A program made the translations under genes and the position numbers. Source: Temnopleurus reevesii (Eukaryota > Echinodermata > Echinoidea > Temnopleuroida > Temnopleuridae). From it: a stretch of DNA of 64,000 nucleotides. Positions 38,401 through 51,700 of this stretch are shown one piece after another. Position 1 is the first letter of the stretch. The number at the start of each line of letters is the position of its first letter. The notes under the pieces are model-generated. The model was given only the letters and a program-made list of their open reading frames with translations, did not search any database and was not told the origin of the DNA. The DNA lies in assembly GCA_036244855.1 (NCBI GenBank), contig BQKZ01000005.1, forward strand, positions 162,343 to 226,342. The letters run 5' to 3'.

Positions 38401-41246
38401 ATATATTTTAAATGGCATACTACCCCAAAACACTATGACCAGATAAAACTGTTGATGTATTTTTATAGATAAAATCTTGATCATGTTTTTGGAAAAGTTT
38501 ATGACACTACTTGAGAGCTGAAGACAAAATGTGATAGACCTGTAAAACCCTTGCAACCAGTTAATCAATTTTGTCCGCACTTTTGTTATATGAGCACTTT
38601 TAACATTTGTTTTTAATTCTGATTTTACATTTTCATGACAAATGTTGAATCAAAAGATTTTAATATATATCACCATTTTTGCTACAAAGCCTCATACGGT
38701 CTAAAGCGGTGGCAGCAGTGGGATATGAAAAGGGATACCATCGGAGTGGAAACTCAATATAAAGAGATCTGATAAAACAAGATTCCTGATATGAATAGGT
38801 AATAATTTGGTCCCAGCTCTCTATAACTCATTAATTTTAACCCTGCTATTACAAGATTATTGCTATAACAAGACATTTTTGATGGTCTCAAGCACTGAGT
38901 TTCCGCTGTGCCACATAGTATATTGAGAAAATTGAATAAAACTGGTTTTGAAATATTTTTGGCAAATCAAGAAATTTGGGCTTTTGTAACTTTCGTTTCA
39001 TAACTTCATGGACTGTCTTTGCAATCACTGGGCTTTGTCCATTCAAAGATTTGATTTTTATTCCTGCCTTATGTTAAATTGATGAAAGTGTAAAATTTTA
39101 ATAATTTCAGTTATTTTTCATTCACTGTGCTATAGATTACTCTATTCTGCTGATTCCTTGGGACACAGACTGTTTATTTATAAAATCAAAAGCGGTGGGA
39201 ACTTGGAACAGGCAAAGGTGAGATATTCTAGAGAGAAAAATCTTCTTACTTTCATCCATTTCAATCTACTCAGCCTCGTGAAATGAGAAAATTTCCATTT
39301 AAGCTCATGATGTATTTGTACAATTTTACTCTCACCTGCTCTGCTTGGTCAAATGTTTGTTAATCATGAAGTTTGTTTTCATTATTACCTTGCATTTCAT
39401 AGTAACTCTTCTGAAATGGTTTTTGCTTTCATAGATATAAATATATACAATATATACCTTGCTTTGACTATATGTTCAACAATTGTCAGACACAATAATT
39501 GAGAATTGTATTTTTGAATTGTGTTCAGATTTTGTTTCCAAACACAATTTAAACAATTAATGAGGAAAATAGGGTTCAAATGGGGATGAAAAGCCAAGGA
39601 TCATCTGAAAATTCTCAATTTTGTTTATAATTTTACTGTGATATTTCAATTTTGGTTAGAGAAAGAAGTTCAGATGGGCCTTATTTTTAGAGGGTAGGTC
39701 AGTTTAGGGCTTCGAACAATTTTTTTTTTGGGGGGGGGGTCTAAGCGGTTCCAGTCACTAAGATATGCCTTCTTTATTGAGGGCAAACATTGAGCCAGTC
39801 AATTTACAACTATTCATTATTTTCAGTGAGCTTAAGAGTTATCTTTTTGTGAATTGTCAAAGTTTCAAAGTGGTATTCTTTAACATTCTGCTAAACATTA
39901 TTGCATTTATTCATCTTCAATCTCCTCCCCCTCCCACCATGCACTACCGCTAGCAATTGTACTAATATAACCTGAAATTGTTGCTGGGCTCTTATTTTTG
40001 TTATATTTTAACCACAAATTTACTATGATTTTCCCTCGTTAAAATTCCCATAAGACTTGTGTACAATGATCTTTCAAAATATGAAAATAGTAAAAGCTAT
40101 TAATAATTATATATCTGAAATTCAGTGAATAGGCCAAATTTAGGTATGCTGAAATATTTGGTCTTACAGTACATCTATCAACTATGGAAGGTCACAGACT
40201 TTGACTAACATGTCAATTTCTTTACTCTATTCACAGATCATTCATCTTTCAACTGTTCCTGATAACATTGATGTAGACAAAGATGATGGATCTCTCTGGC
40301 TTGGCACCCAACCTCTCCTTCATACGTTCTTCAAACATGGTGGTAGAGAAACCGGAGTTGGGCAGGTGAGTTACTCCATTCCATGAACTATCTTTTCATA
40401 TCCAACAGAAACATTATACAACAATTTAATAATTGCATTTTATTAAACGAGATACAAATTTAAAAAGAATTTAAGATTCCCAGGAAGAAACCTTAATTGA
40501 AATAGTAAAGTATAGAAAGTGATACAACCATTAAACTGAAGGTTGTACACTGAGATGCAATACCTGTATTATTGTGGACCCTAGAAAAAATGATAACTGC
40601 TCCCAAAATAGCAGACAGCTATTCAAAAATCCTATTCCTTACTCTTTCTATGTTATTTCTTTTCATAAGGTGTACTGAGTGCTATAGACACACTCTCTTA
40701 CCATATACACCTTTCTTCTACCATTTTTTTAAATATTATTTACTGAAAGTAACTATTCATTTCCAATAAACTTTTGCTATCAGTATACACTGACACACTA
40801 CTGAAATTACTTTGACTTATAAATCTGGTTTCTACTGAAAATAGTGTATATTGTTTTGGGGGTGATATACAGGTTGATGCACAATGTGGTTTTATGTTTT
40901 GAATAGTTACTGGCTTCCAAAGATGTTTGATACCCCTTGCCAAATGGAGTGAGGAAATAATACAATTCAAATTTGGCAGTTTTATAGGTATATCAGATTG
41001 ATGGATGGTAGTGTTCCAATACTGTTATTGACCCTATTGACCTTAACAAAGTGGCATTGATGTTCTTATTCCCTTCAGGTTTTGAACGTTAAGCTGGACA
41101 AGGATTTGAACCCAACAATCAGAGAAGTCTTTGCTGATGATACAGGGATGATAAGATCGAGCAGTGTAGCATGTCGTCATGGCAACGCAATGCTTATTGG
41201 GACTGTGGTGGACAAGGCTGCCTACTGTGAATTGAAATCATACTAG
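32464..41246 (+). CDS. Paraoxonase/arylesterase family protein 1
   Basis: Nine exons: 32464-32537, 33934-34004, 35758-35813, 36492-36654, 37246-37381, 38078-38275, 39136-39217, 40237-40365, 41079-41246 (stop TAG). Together they encode 358 residues (human PON1 has 355). The protein begins MGLSVHRILFYIILAILAD, a hydrophobic N-terminus like the uncleaved signal anchor of paraoxonases. It then has NGAEDIVVASNGLAFISSG, SPNDLVVVDEHRFYTSNDVY, SNGINLSADKK, PDNIDVDKDDGSLWLG and the end YCELKSY. These hold all the calcium ligands known from human PON1 (E53, D54, N168, N224, D269, N270) and the disulfide pair C42 and C353. The catalytic histidines H115 and H134 align to Val (FPVGMD) and Lys (VVNKQ), so lactonase activity is uncertain. 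Known family roles are calcium-dependent lactone or ester hydrolysis and, for some members, membrane chaperone functions. The next gene is a tandem paralogue. Confidence 0.92.
32881..33433 (+). repeat. Tandem duplication of about 250-290 bp in paraoxonase 1 intron 1
   Basis: 32881-33170 and 33187-33433 share the same ordered landmarks: TCAATAGTTTTAAA-type start, GAATTAATTCTTATCAT, CATTTACTTACAGAGTA, GGCATCAACTTCATTTTA, GAAGTGAAATATATAC and CCTTGAAGAATTTT. The second copy has lost several short stretches. Confidence 0.8.
33482..33591 (+). repeat. Three tandem units of about 40 bp
   Basis: AATTCTTGTAC(A)CAATGATAATGATG followed by AAATAATA repeats three times with small changes. It directly follows the larger tandem duplication in the same intron. 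Confidence 0.75.
34137..34235 (+). mobile_element. Possible fragment of a pogo/Tigger-like MITE
   Basis: AGTGGAACCTCTTTATGTCA, AAACCTTAACACCAGGGCAA, TAATACAAAGAAATGGGATC resembles the left half of the elements at 16402 and 20383. No right terminus is recognisable. Confidence 0.35.
37491..37712 (+). mobile_element. tRNA-derived SINE (family 2)
   Basis: Head has an A-box-like TGGCTCAGTGGTAGAGCG and a B-box-like GGGTTCGATCCCC, spaced as in a tRNA. A non-tRNA body follows (ATACCAAAGACCTATAAAAA, TCTTGCCAGGCGCTCGGCAT, GATGATGATGATGG). The bases before the A box cannot pair with those after the B box as an acceptor stem, so this is a SINE and not a tRNA gene. Confidence 0.8.
37871..37962 (+). mobile_element. 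SINE tail-like fragment with ATT repeat
   Basis: GCAGGGCCCGCTGGAAGAGC, AGCTAACTTAAAGCTGAATG, TGGCTACCCTGGGTAAATAA then an ATT repeat. The 3' microsatellite tail and position in an intron suggest the end of a retroposon. No second copy was seen in this window. Confidence 0.5.
38744..38909. mobile_element. Pogo/Tigger-like MITE, copy 4, reverse orientation
   Basis: Ends GAGTGGAAACTCAATATAAA and GAGTTTCCGCTGTG are imperfect inverted repeats, and inside lie GGTCCCAGCTC and AACAAGACATTTTTGATGGTC, the reverse complement of motifs in the copy at 25210-25386. The termini are more decayed and no clean TA duplication remains. Confidence 0.65.
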
Positions 41247-43111
41247 AGTCATAATGATTAGGGAAGTATTTTTTCAGAGAAGTCAAACATTCTGGAATAT
41301 GCATAAAGACATGAAGGACCAAACAGTTGAACTAAATACTTTCTCATCAGAAAAAGCATGATAACAATGTGCTCAGCCATTTGCTTTGGATGTAACTTCT
41401 GAATCATAAAAAATACACCACATTGATATTCTGAAACAATTGGCATTCCAGTATTCATGAATGATATCTGAACATATTTTTCTACTTTGTATTGAAACAG
41501 TGTGAACATTATGTTTAAAATTTGTTGATTAGAGGCACTCATTGACAATGTCAAATCATCTTGAAAGAGTATGTGGTACTCTTGATATTATTGTAATCAG
41601 GAATATGTTGAAAGTATAGAAGAATTATTGTCCAAGACATACATGTAGTTTGCATTCTGATTTTAGCAGATAGTCATATTACAGCTCAGATTGCAGATTA
41701 GTATTGCTAACTACATTGATTGGACAATGCAGTTTGTCCTAGGAACAAGCTATGCAAGTGATGATGAAATGCAATTGAATGTTATCAAGTGAACAAATAT
41801 TTTCTCTTACAATGTTTTACAGAGGTGTGCATAAGATTTGACTAAACTACTGAAATGGTCTATTGGTACATGAATCTTGAACTAAGTTACATTATTCTAA
41901 AAGATTGGCTTCATCTAACCTATTTGTGGAACATATGTATTGATTAGTTGTGTTGCTTATTGTTTGTGAACAAATGCCAATGTCTTCCACTGGATTCTAT
42001 GCAGCCTAAATCAGTTCAACTCTGATTGGATGTCAAATTTGTATGAACATGATATTTTTTCACCTAAACACATTTGCAGAGATATAACAACTCAATTCAT
42101 TGTAAAAAAAGATATTCAACAAAACCCTCACAAGTAAGCAAAACTAAATCAAAAGATCCAAACACATTCCTGCAATTCTTTGAAAAATGTTTGAAATGTT
42201 TTGAATGTGTATTCGATAATGCAATCTGAAGGTCACATGATAACTATTATTTAGTTAACAGTACACTTCTGTTGACAAAGGATTTGACACTTATGTATGA
42301 GGGCATATCACTGCTATGATTTCTACTCTATTTTGGCACAAGTGAACTTGACATTCTCACAAACAATGACATGTTCACCTCTTGCACCTCTTTAGTAGTA
42401 TTATGAAATTCACATATTTTTTCCACTAAAGTCTTCCGGAAACAATCTACCTTTTAATTCTACCTTTTTAATTCCATGTCTTGTGACATTGTGAATGAAG
42501 AATTGGTTATAATTGATTCGTAATTGATGATTTATTTAATATATAGGAAGTATATATACTAGATATATTTATGATTTTAATATTGATCAACACCATCTGT
42601 CAGATTGCTTGTTTATTTTTTGTCTATACTGACAGAATTCATGTGCAATACTTTATCTAATTTCTTATCAGAATCATTTTAATTTCTCAAAAAAAAAATG
42701 TGTAAATGATATGTTGATAGATGAATAAGCTTTATTTTTCACAATTCACAGTAAAGAATTGCATTCTTGTGTATATGTAAGGCTCGTATTCAGAGTCTGG
42801 AGGAGAGGGCAAGTGCCCCCGTAAAGATATGTAGAATTAAAAGGAAAATATCATATACAAATGGGGTGACAGATGAAGCACCTTACCCCCCCCCCCCCCC
42901 CCAAAAAAAAAGTGTCTCCCCTGCTCAATAACAATCCTATACTATTGTATTACTTAATGGTTTGATAAGTAATCACATTGCCATCCAAGGAATTGTCCAG
43001 TATCAGCATAATTAGTATAGATTGGTTATGTCGTGCTTCAGAATAAATTCTGTAGCTTGATTTGTAATTTGTGTACTGCTTAAAAAATAGCAGCAAATGT
43101 TACATTGGTAA

Positions 43112-43142
43112 AATAAACCAATTATGAAAAAAAAAAAAAAAA
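43112..43142 (+). terminator. Possible poly(A) signal and A tract downstream of paraoxonase 1
   Basis: AATAAA (43112-43117) is followed about ten bases later by a run of sixteen A. It could mark the mRNA end of the upstream gene, but genomic A runs are common here and the 3' UTR would be about 1.9 kb. Confidence 0.25.
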
Positions 43143-45254
43143 GGAACGTCTAGGGAGTATAATGACGTATCAGTTGCTCTGATTAGAGATTTTATTAAGT
43201 GAATAACATCAGTATTATACAAAAATGATCTGTAACTGGAAACTAGGCAGATTAGATCAACCAATTTGTTGTACATATATTCCATTTGTGTTTGATCATG
43301 TTATATAGAGGGATTTATTCTTTCTTAGCTTGATAATCAACAATGTAAGCAACATCAACGAACTGCCAATGAAAAATATGTTTGAGTACAGTATATTAAT
43401 CATTGATATTCAGTTTATCGTCCGTGCAAAAAGAGATCATCTTATTATCAGGTACTGCCAATGCGTAATTATTGATACTTTGTAAATAATGATATACAAA
43501 ATCTTATATTTAATGTTTTGTAATTAACATTTTGATAGCTATATATGCAGTTCCTTAGTTCTCTCTCTTTCTTTGTATCTATATCTCTCCCCTCAATCTC
43601 TGTCCATTTATTCCCCTATAGCTCTTTTAAGGTGTCTCTCTCCCTCTTCCACCTCTTATTGTACTTATCAGTTTCCAATTACATTCCAATAATGTGTGTT
43701 AATTGTGACCAAAGATTAATAAAGATTTTGATAGCACTTTTATCAAATGTAATTTTATATTCTGTTATTGACTAATGGACCTTTCCCAAGAAATTAGCCC
43801 CATCTTGTCATGCATGCAGGCGAACGGAATACTACAGTGTATATATGTTAAATTAAAATCGGACTTTCAACATTGATAACTCTAAGAATGATAATGAAGA
43901 AATGAATTATATCTTTTTTTAAGGGGGGGCTCAACCAATTTGAAATATTGTGCCCACCAGCTCACGATTAAAAAAAAGAACAGAATAAACCTTTAACATC
44001 ACCTTCCATTGGCATTCCATGAAGAACTGACAAGCAAGAAGAAATGGGCATCAATTCAAATTTAACACCACCCTCTCAAGTTCCACAACCATTTCCGCCC
44101 CTGAGAAGCTAAAAGCAAAACTAAACTACATGTATGTATTTGTATTAACTTCTAATTTTTCACTTCAACCTTTTTACCTGAAATTTGATACCCCTAGCTC
44201 TGACCCAGGGGCAAAGTCAACTTGATTTAATGACCATGAAAAAAAATGTGGATTTTTTAAAGCTTGTCATCTGTCGTTGAGTGGGGGACTCCGACGTTAC
44301 AAAGATATTCATTTCTCAATATAACTACATATTTAAGAAAATCCAAGTTAATTTCTGCAATATACAAACTGTTACCGTACTTCCAATCTTATACCTCTAA
44401 TAGATTTAATATTCTTAGAAATGATGTTGCAAGAGTGTTATTGTAATTTTGGGGAGTCATTCGTATGTACCCATATATGTTAAAAAGAATCGCATACCAG
44501 ACTTGGCTTCGACAACTTATGAATCAATCAAATTCTTGTTTTAGGGTATCAAATTGTAATTGCATTTTGAAGAAATCTTCAAGTGATATCCGGGATCTTT
44601 GTAATACACTAATGTATGTTAGAAGATGCGCAAGACTCGGGCTAACGTACGTTTCATACAATTTTAGGACTGTATCCTCTAGCTCATGTCAATTCGATAT
44701 AAAAAGGGGGACATTGTGCATATACCATACAATGCTAAATTTCTTGCTATGCCTTTTCCAGAGGTGAATAAGAGAAACAAGAGGAGTTACCTGAAAGTCT
44801 GAGAAAACTTTTACAATAAATTCCAACATTTGCATTACACAAATGACTTTTGTGAAGGTCATACATTTTGGTAAAGGTATACCATCTAAATAATTTGTTT
44901 GGTTGTGGATAACCATATCGTATGATAGTGATAAAGGTTAAGGCATTTTTTACAATAAAGAAAACAAAAATGGTCTTGTTAGTACATGGATTATCAAAAT
45001 CAAAATGGCACCAACCATACATTCAGCTTCATTTATTCTTTTTCTGGAAACAGTTTTTTATGTAAGTGGATCGATCTGACTAGGTCATAATCAAGTACGA
45101 TATTATTAGTATATTATCATAGTATTGACATTAACATGCCATGGAAGTAACTACCATTGTACCATGTAATACCATGAAAAATACATCTTAGACCGCGAAA
45201 AGGGAAGTGGCCTGGAAAAGCGGCCGCACTCCTTTCAGTAAAAACGTACACAAC

Positions 45255-45315
45255 GCACACACGCGCGCACACACACACACACCCCTACACACACACACAC
45301 ACTCACACACACACA
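45255..45315. repeat. CA dinucleotide microsatellite (interrupted)
   Basis: AC repeats broken by GCGCGC, CCCCT and T interruptions, about 400 bases upstream of the second paraoxonase start. Confidence 0.9.
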
Positions 45316-45726
45316 AATCACAATTTTGTTCTCCAAATTTGTATTCGAGATATAATTCAAACATCAATACAGACATCTCATATGCATACAGGATTTTGAG
45401 ATCAGGTGATGGGGTCGATTTCTGCCCCCCACCCTTTTTCGAGGAGCTGACAAGCAAAAAATCAATAAAAAGAGGTCTCCATGCACCTCACATTTGGCGT
45501 TCCCGGGAGCTGAGCTGGGCTAAAAAAAATATTTTAAAAAAACATAAGAGGAAAAAAAGTATTTACCTCAATTTTGGCGCCCCTCTCAGAAAATTTAGCA
45601 CGATGATGACCTGCGCGCCCACATCATATCCTGCTAAATAGAATATACTGCATTCGTCACAATCGTCCGATCGCCGCGCTGGGTGTCGGCCTACTCATTA
45701 ACACCTCTCGTAATTTTGGAGCAAAG

Positions 45727-48700
45727 ATGGGAATTTCAATTTTTCGTTTAGTCATATTTATCCTTGCTGGTGTATTAGTCGACCGTGTAGCTCGATTTAT
45801 GTGAGTATATTATGATTCCATTTATATTCATATTTTTTTTTAAATAAGGAAACGCAGATGTGAAAGATTTTTGCCTTAATTTGGACTTCAAACAATTCAA
45901 ACAAAAAAGTAATCAGATCAAAACAAATTTTCCTTACCTTTTGATTTGTCATGAATAAATCTAGGATGTCCATAAATTTAATTAATAGCGAATGCGCTAA
46001 AAATGTTCGTCAAAGTATATCAGCCATTCCCAACAATATAATCGTCCATCGAACTTACCGTCATATATAGGTATATAGAAAGCAAAATAACGTAATTACA
46101 AATAACATTGTGCAATTCAATGATATGACATCGTCATCGTTCACTCATTAGGCCAGCCAATATAAATAGGAGGGTTTACTAATAGATGTGAATTTTATGC
46201 ATACCTCTAACACAAAGGTTTTTCTTGACAACCCGAAAGCTTGCCCGAGGCTTGCCCGACATAGCAACAAGTAATGTATGCAAACTGGATTCCAAGTATT
46301 GTAGTCTTATTGTTATATCAACCGACCTATGGAATACCGCGTAACTATCATGTTACACAGACAGGGCTAAGTAAACCCGCCTATTAGATATTGTGAAGAA
46401 GGTTGGAGCTGAATTTTATGTAAAAAATAATAGGCCCTAATTGTTCCACATAAAAGATTAATTCAGTCAATGACAACAATTATTGTTTGCTTTGTTATAT
46501 CGTCCGTGTCGGGAACCAACGGAATTGTTGAATGAAGACAAAGAAATCCCGACATGGCGCCAATTCAACGGGTATCCTAGCAAACAATGTGTTAATTCTA
46601 TGAAAGGACACGTTTCAATGGATTTGTAACTCACTTCGTCACTTAGTAAAAACGCGAACAATATACAGACACCCTACTATTTTGCACAAATATTGAACTA
46701 GCTGTTACTATATTACATGTATAAGGTATTTTATTTTCGTCCCAAAGATTTTATTTTGATGTCTTTCGAATTATACGACACCGAAGAGAAAATGAAAACA
46801 GGCTCATTCTGTTTGGTGCGTATTATTAATCATTAAAATATGTGAAGTATCAAAGGAACGAAAGTGTCTGTGCGATCATACGTCACTATGTTTTGCCATG
46901 CTTCTTATGCAGACACACATGTGGTTATCACAAGAACATCTACACACATCACCCGGGACAATGCAGGGTATTAAAAGGCATCGGTAAGGAAACATTCATC
47001 ATTTTGTTACCATAATTTAATGATAGACGCGAGCAATTCAAATTAATTACTCTGAAGTTTGTTGCTAATAAGTTGAAATAGATTTTTATAATGTGAATAC
47101 AATTTCTGAGAGAATTTGTCCCTCCCCCCCCCCCCCCAATTACTGATGTGTCCGTCATATGTTGTCTCGTGCATTCGGCAATAATTATGATCTCATTTAA
47201 TATGTTAGTCTGAACAAGTGACTTCTCTGGGACAGACCTTTTTCCCCAGAGGTATTGCTGAAAAAAAAACATTTTAAACAAAATGTCCGTCCTTGACAAA
47301 AGGATTTGCTTTGCTAGCAAAATTTAGTTCTAAGCTGATGAAATCAAAAGGAAACTTATTTGTACAGGCCTGGGTGAATAACGTTTCTTAATTAGAAATA
47401 TTTGATAAAACTATTTTGTTTGAATAAAAAAAAGGCAGCCTGATTTATTGTAGTCGAAGAATATGATAAACAAAAAGGCAATATATTTTCAACACTTAAA
47501 TGTTTTACAGTCGCTCAAAATGTTTAATATGAATCTTCATGGGGTAAACTGTTGATGCTTTACATAATAATATTTTCAGAGATTGTCATATTCAACTACA
47601 ATTTTGGTTTACTTGTATATTACTTATATAGTAAATGGCTCAGAGGACGTTGCGGTGGCATCAAATGGACTTGCATTTATATCATCTGTAAGTGTTACTT
47701 TATCAAGGATCCATAAATATTAGCCGGTGCAAAAAAATAGTTAGTGATCGGTTAGTGATCACTGTTAAAGATTGGGGCCGTGGGCCAGAAATATTTTTGC
47801 GTTGATTAAAAGCAGAAAACAAGACGATTTTTTTAAATTCTTTGAGTAGTGTACATGAAGCCTAATGTGATGGCTCATTAATTAGTTCACTCGTCATACC
47901 TATTACGAATTATTGATATAAAAAGTAATATTTTGATTTACCAGGTACGATCCGTGTCAAAACAATGAAGCATATGTTAATGCCATTCATTTATCATCCC
48001 TGCCTCGCGGATGATACCCGACATTGTTTACATTTTATACCTGTTCACTTTATATGCACAATACAATACATACATTTAATTTCCTTTTTGGTCAACATAC
48101 AAATAGAACATCACACTTCATTTGTTTATTTATTTATTTGAATATATTTATACAGGCACAAAAGGCCAGCAATCTGATGTTTTACATCAATAACCTCCCC
48201 CAATTACATCAATCAACTTCCCCCAAACCAGACATTGTTTCCTTTGTATACATTTCATTGAGATAATTTAAAGGGGAATTAACCCCATATCTTAATGTAC
48301 TTTCAGTTAATAAAAAAAAATACGATGAGCAAACTGAAAATTTAAGCAAAATCGAATGATCCGTTCAAAAGTTATGAATTTTCAAAATCATTCATCTGAT
48401 GGGCTCCTTAAGTTGGCAACGTAATATGGATAACTTTCCAATTACACTGAATTTCACATTTCCTTTCTCTTAAAGAAAAATATTCAATAAATCAACAAGA
48501 TTCTCCTCAAATGCATGCAGAATATAATCTATTTGGGTAAAATTAAGTCGAACGCCAATTCAATGCTCCTTTGTATGCTATTCAATCGGAACGGGCTTGT
48601 AATTGTTACGGTCAGCACAGTTCAATACACGGCGTACGGATATGCATCACTATGGGACATTTACGGAAATAGTTTATACCGCGTTGAACAAAAAAGTAAA

Positions 48701-51700
48701 AATTTTGTTTAAATGAAAATGTTAACTATTTTAAAAATGTTAAATTATGTGTACAAAGTAAATAGAGATGTTATCATGTTGGCAGCCATATTTTTTTTTT
48801 TATCCCTATGGTTTGAAAACTCATAGAGCTCGTGACGGGTGTAAAAGCGCTAAGAGAAAATTTTATTAAGTGCTATATATACACAGACTGATTATTTATT
48901 AAATCATAACGTTAAAAATTCATAAATATGGAATGGATCTTTCCATCCTCACGTTCTGATCATTGTATTTTTTCCATTCACCCATAGCAATATCTGGGTG
49001 AGGTTCCCCTTCAATTAACATAAGCTTATGTAACATTCATTTCCGCACTCCCATGACTCCCGGAACAGGTCAATTAAGGAACCTATACCTCATGCATGTT
49101 TGAATACATGTATATATTTTTACGTATTTATTTATATTTTTTCGTTTCTTATCTAAACACAACCAAAATATAGCAAACCTTTTTAATTGTGTTATCGGCA
49201 GAGTGTTCAGATACTACATGTTAATTCACTACCCGATCTTCTCTAAAAAAAAACAATAAAAAAACAAATAAAAAAAACAATAAAAAAAGAACAAGTGCAA
49301 TCCCATATTCACTTTTCAAAAATCTAGAGGGTCTTTCTGTTAGCACCGTGTACTAAGAATCAGGTAAATAGTGGTTCTGACTTACAATGAAATGATAATT
49401 ATTTTGCTTTAAAGGAAGGGTCTATACCCAAAATGATTTTTCTAATAGAACCAGAAACTTCACTGTTGAGCAGAGCAAAAAATATTTGAAGAAAATCGGA
49501 CAAGACAGTAATAAAAAAGAGATTATGAATTAAGAAAAAAATGTTCAAACATGTTGCAGATTTTATGTCATCATGGGTGCAGTATTAACCATCATTGTAA
49601 TTATTTTTATGGTTAAAAAATCATCATTTCGACAGAAAGATACAAAGTTTGTGTTATAAACGTAAAAATCTTTTAGTTATAGTTTTGAAGAAATTACATT
49701 TTTGAGGAAAAAGTCACATTTTATAGCATGATATGAATAGTATGATAAATGGTCAAATGTGCACCTATGACATCATCAGTTGCTTATTTGTCTAGGTATT
49801 TAAGCATTCATAACTTTCTTACTACTTGTCTGATTTTTCTCAAATCTTTTTTGTTCTTGAAATAAGTCTTGCCTTATCCCAACATGGATGAACACTGATT
49901 GACAGTGATTTCGGGTAGTAATCGAACCCACGATCTCCCGATGATGTTGTGTTCTGTTCATCTGATCTTTCTACTCCTGTTGAACAAATGTTGTTTTGGA
50001 CAAACTCTTCTCTTAATGCCAATTGTTATATGTCTACTAACAATCAAGCTAACAGTTCAGGATAAATAGATATTTAAAAAACATCACTTTGTTTTACACA
50101 AAATTCTGGCGCGGCCTGCTTTTTGTAAATTTTTTTCGGAAGTGCATTTTCCATTAAAAACAATTCCTTTTACAATTTGATGAATACCGTATGGGTTATG
50201 AAATATACCGAGAAGGTCAATTTGCTGGGGGCATTTGCATTTTGACACTCTATGTTGCTTTAATTTAATTGTATTCTGTGAACCAGGGTTGTCTCATGAT
50301 GTGGGAGCCAAATGCTGGTATTAGAGGACAAATTTTTCTCTTTGATTTCAACCATCCCGACCGCGAGCCTCAAGAAATAGCTGTCACTGGATTAGATCTT
50401 GCAACATGGCTTCCTGTTGGTATGGATATCTGGGAGAGTGGACCAAAAGGTATAGTTTTATTTCATTTTCCATCAATCGGACATTATCATGAGTGAATAT
50501 GTCAATCATATCAACTGACCCATCGCTAGAAATGGATTGTCATCGTTTACATATACGGAGTCTATGTTTGATGTCTTAAAGTAAATCGTCCATCGATCGA
50601 TCGAAAGCGGCGAGCAGCTCAGTCGATAGAGCGTTGGCTTGGAATGTATTGTTCTCTCGTGGCGGTCTGGGTTCGAACCCGACAGCTAGCTGCCGAATTC
50701 TTCTTATAAAATCTTGCGCACTGGGGAAAATGAGCAATACTACCGCACATTTCACTTTTTAAAATGTAATATTGCACCCAAGTGGGTGCTCCCAATGCAA
50801 TGAAGGTGCTACATTTCCCCTTTTTTTTTTAATGTGTACGGATTTTGCATGTTTGGAACATCGACCGTCGTGAACGATTCGCCAACGTCGGAAAGACGAA
50901 TCTAATTACATTCTCAAATAGTAGACCCTTTAGCACATTGGTGTATAATTTAACATTCTTCCAAACTTCGTTTACATTTATCAGATGATCCCAAACTGAC
51001 CCTGTATGTTGTAAATCAGCATGCAGATTTGGTCAGGTTAGCAATCGATGTCTTTGACTTTACATTCAAGAAGAAGATTCCTACTCTGACTCATCTTAAG
51101 AGGATACAACACAAGAACATTGGGAGGTTTGTATCATTCATTTTGCTTCTAATTCCAAATACCCTCACACCAATGAGAATTCCCTGAAATAACGGCTTGT
51201 GATGTCGCATGAAAGTCAATTTTTGAACAATCGGTTTCAGTCGTTGTCAATCGTAAGTCGAATTTACTATTCGTCTTCTGATTCTTACATTTTCCAATCG
51301 ATCGATTGCGATATCATACCTATACGTCCGGAAATTTTTCACGAAGTGACGATAACCAGAAGGTAATATTGCACGAAAAGAAATCACTATGATAGTTGCA
51401 TTCTAAATTGAAACGTGTTGTTCTCCAGAGTTAAAACGCATTTCAATAGGTTGTGCTTTCTGTAGTGTTGCTATTTAGGGATTTGTTTTTTAAAACCCTG
51501 TTCAGGTTGATATAAATATATACCAACGAGTTTGGCTGAATTAAAATATCACATTATTATCACAAACATTTTATTTCAATCCAACAGCTTCCAATGTTAA
51601 TTCTTCTTTGTCGCCCATGTTTACTCCATACAGTCCGAATGATCTGGTGCTGGTGGACAAAGATCGCTTCTACGTATCCAATGACGTGTATATACCCAGG

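Larger units (their letters stand above)
41247..45726. other. Spacer between the two paraoxonase genes, with the 3' UTR of the first
   Basis: No credible coding exon was seen. AATAAA at 43112-43117 followed by an A tract at about 43127-43142, and AATAAA near 43725, are possible poly(A) signals for the upstream gene. Other visible features are C- and A-runs near 42890-42910 and a CA/GT microsatellite near 45255. Confidence 0.55.

Noticed and set aside
44465..44767. 100-codon open frame between the paraoxonase genes.
   Set aside because: No recognisable motif and no splice-linked neighbours; it is in AT-rich intergenic DNA where such frames arise by chance.
45207..45641. 144-codon open frame with a His/Thr-rich start.
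   Set aside because: It is generated by the CA microsatellite and continues into unrelated sequence without family features.
48000..48250. Possible reverse-strand 3' end of the same LINE family as 55986-57010.
   Set aside because: Only short words are shared (ATACCTGTTC, TTTATTTATTT), in low-complexity AT-rich sequence.
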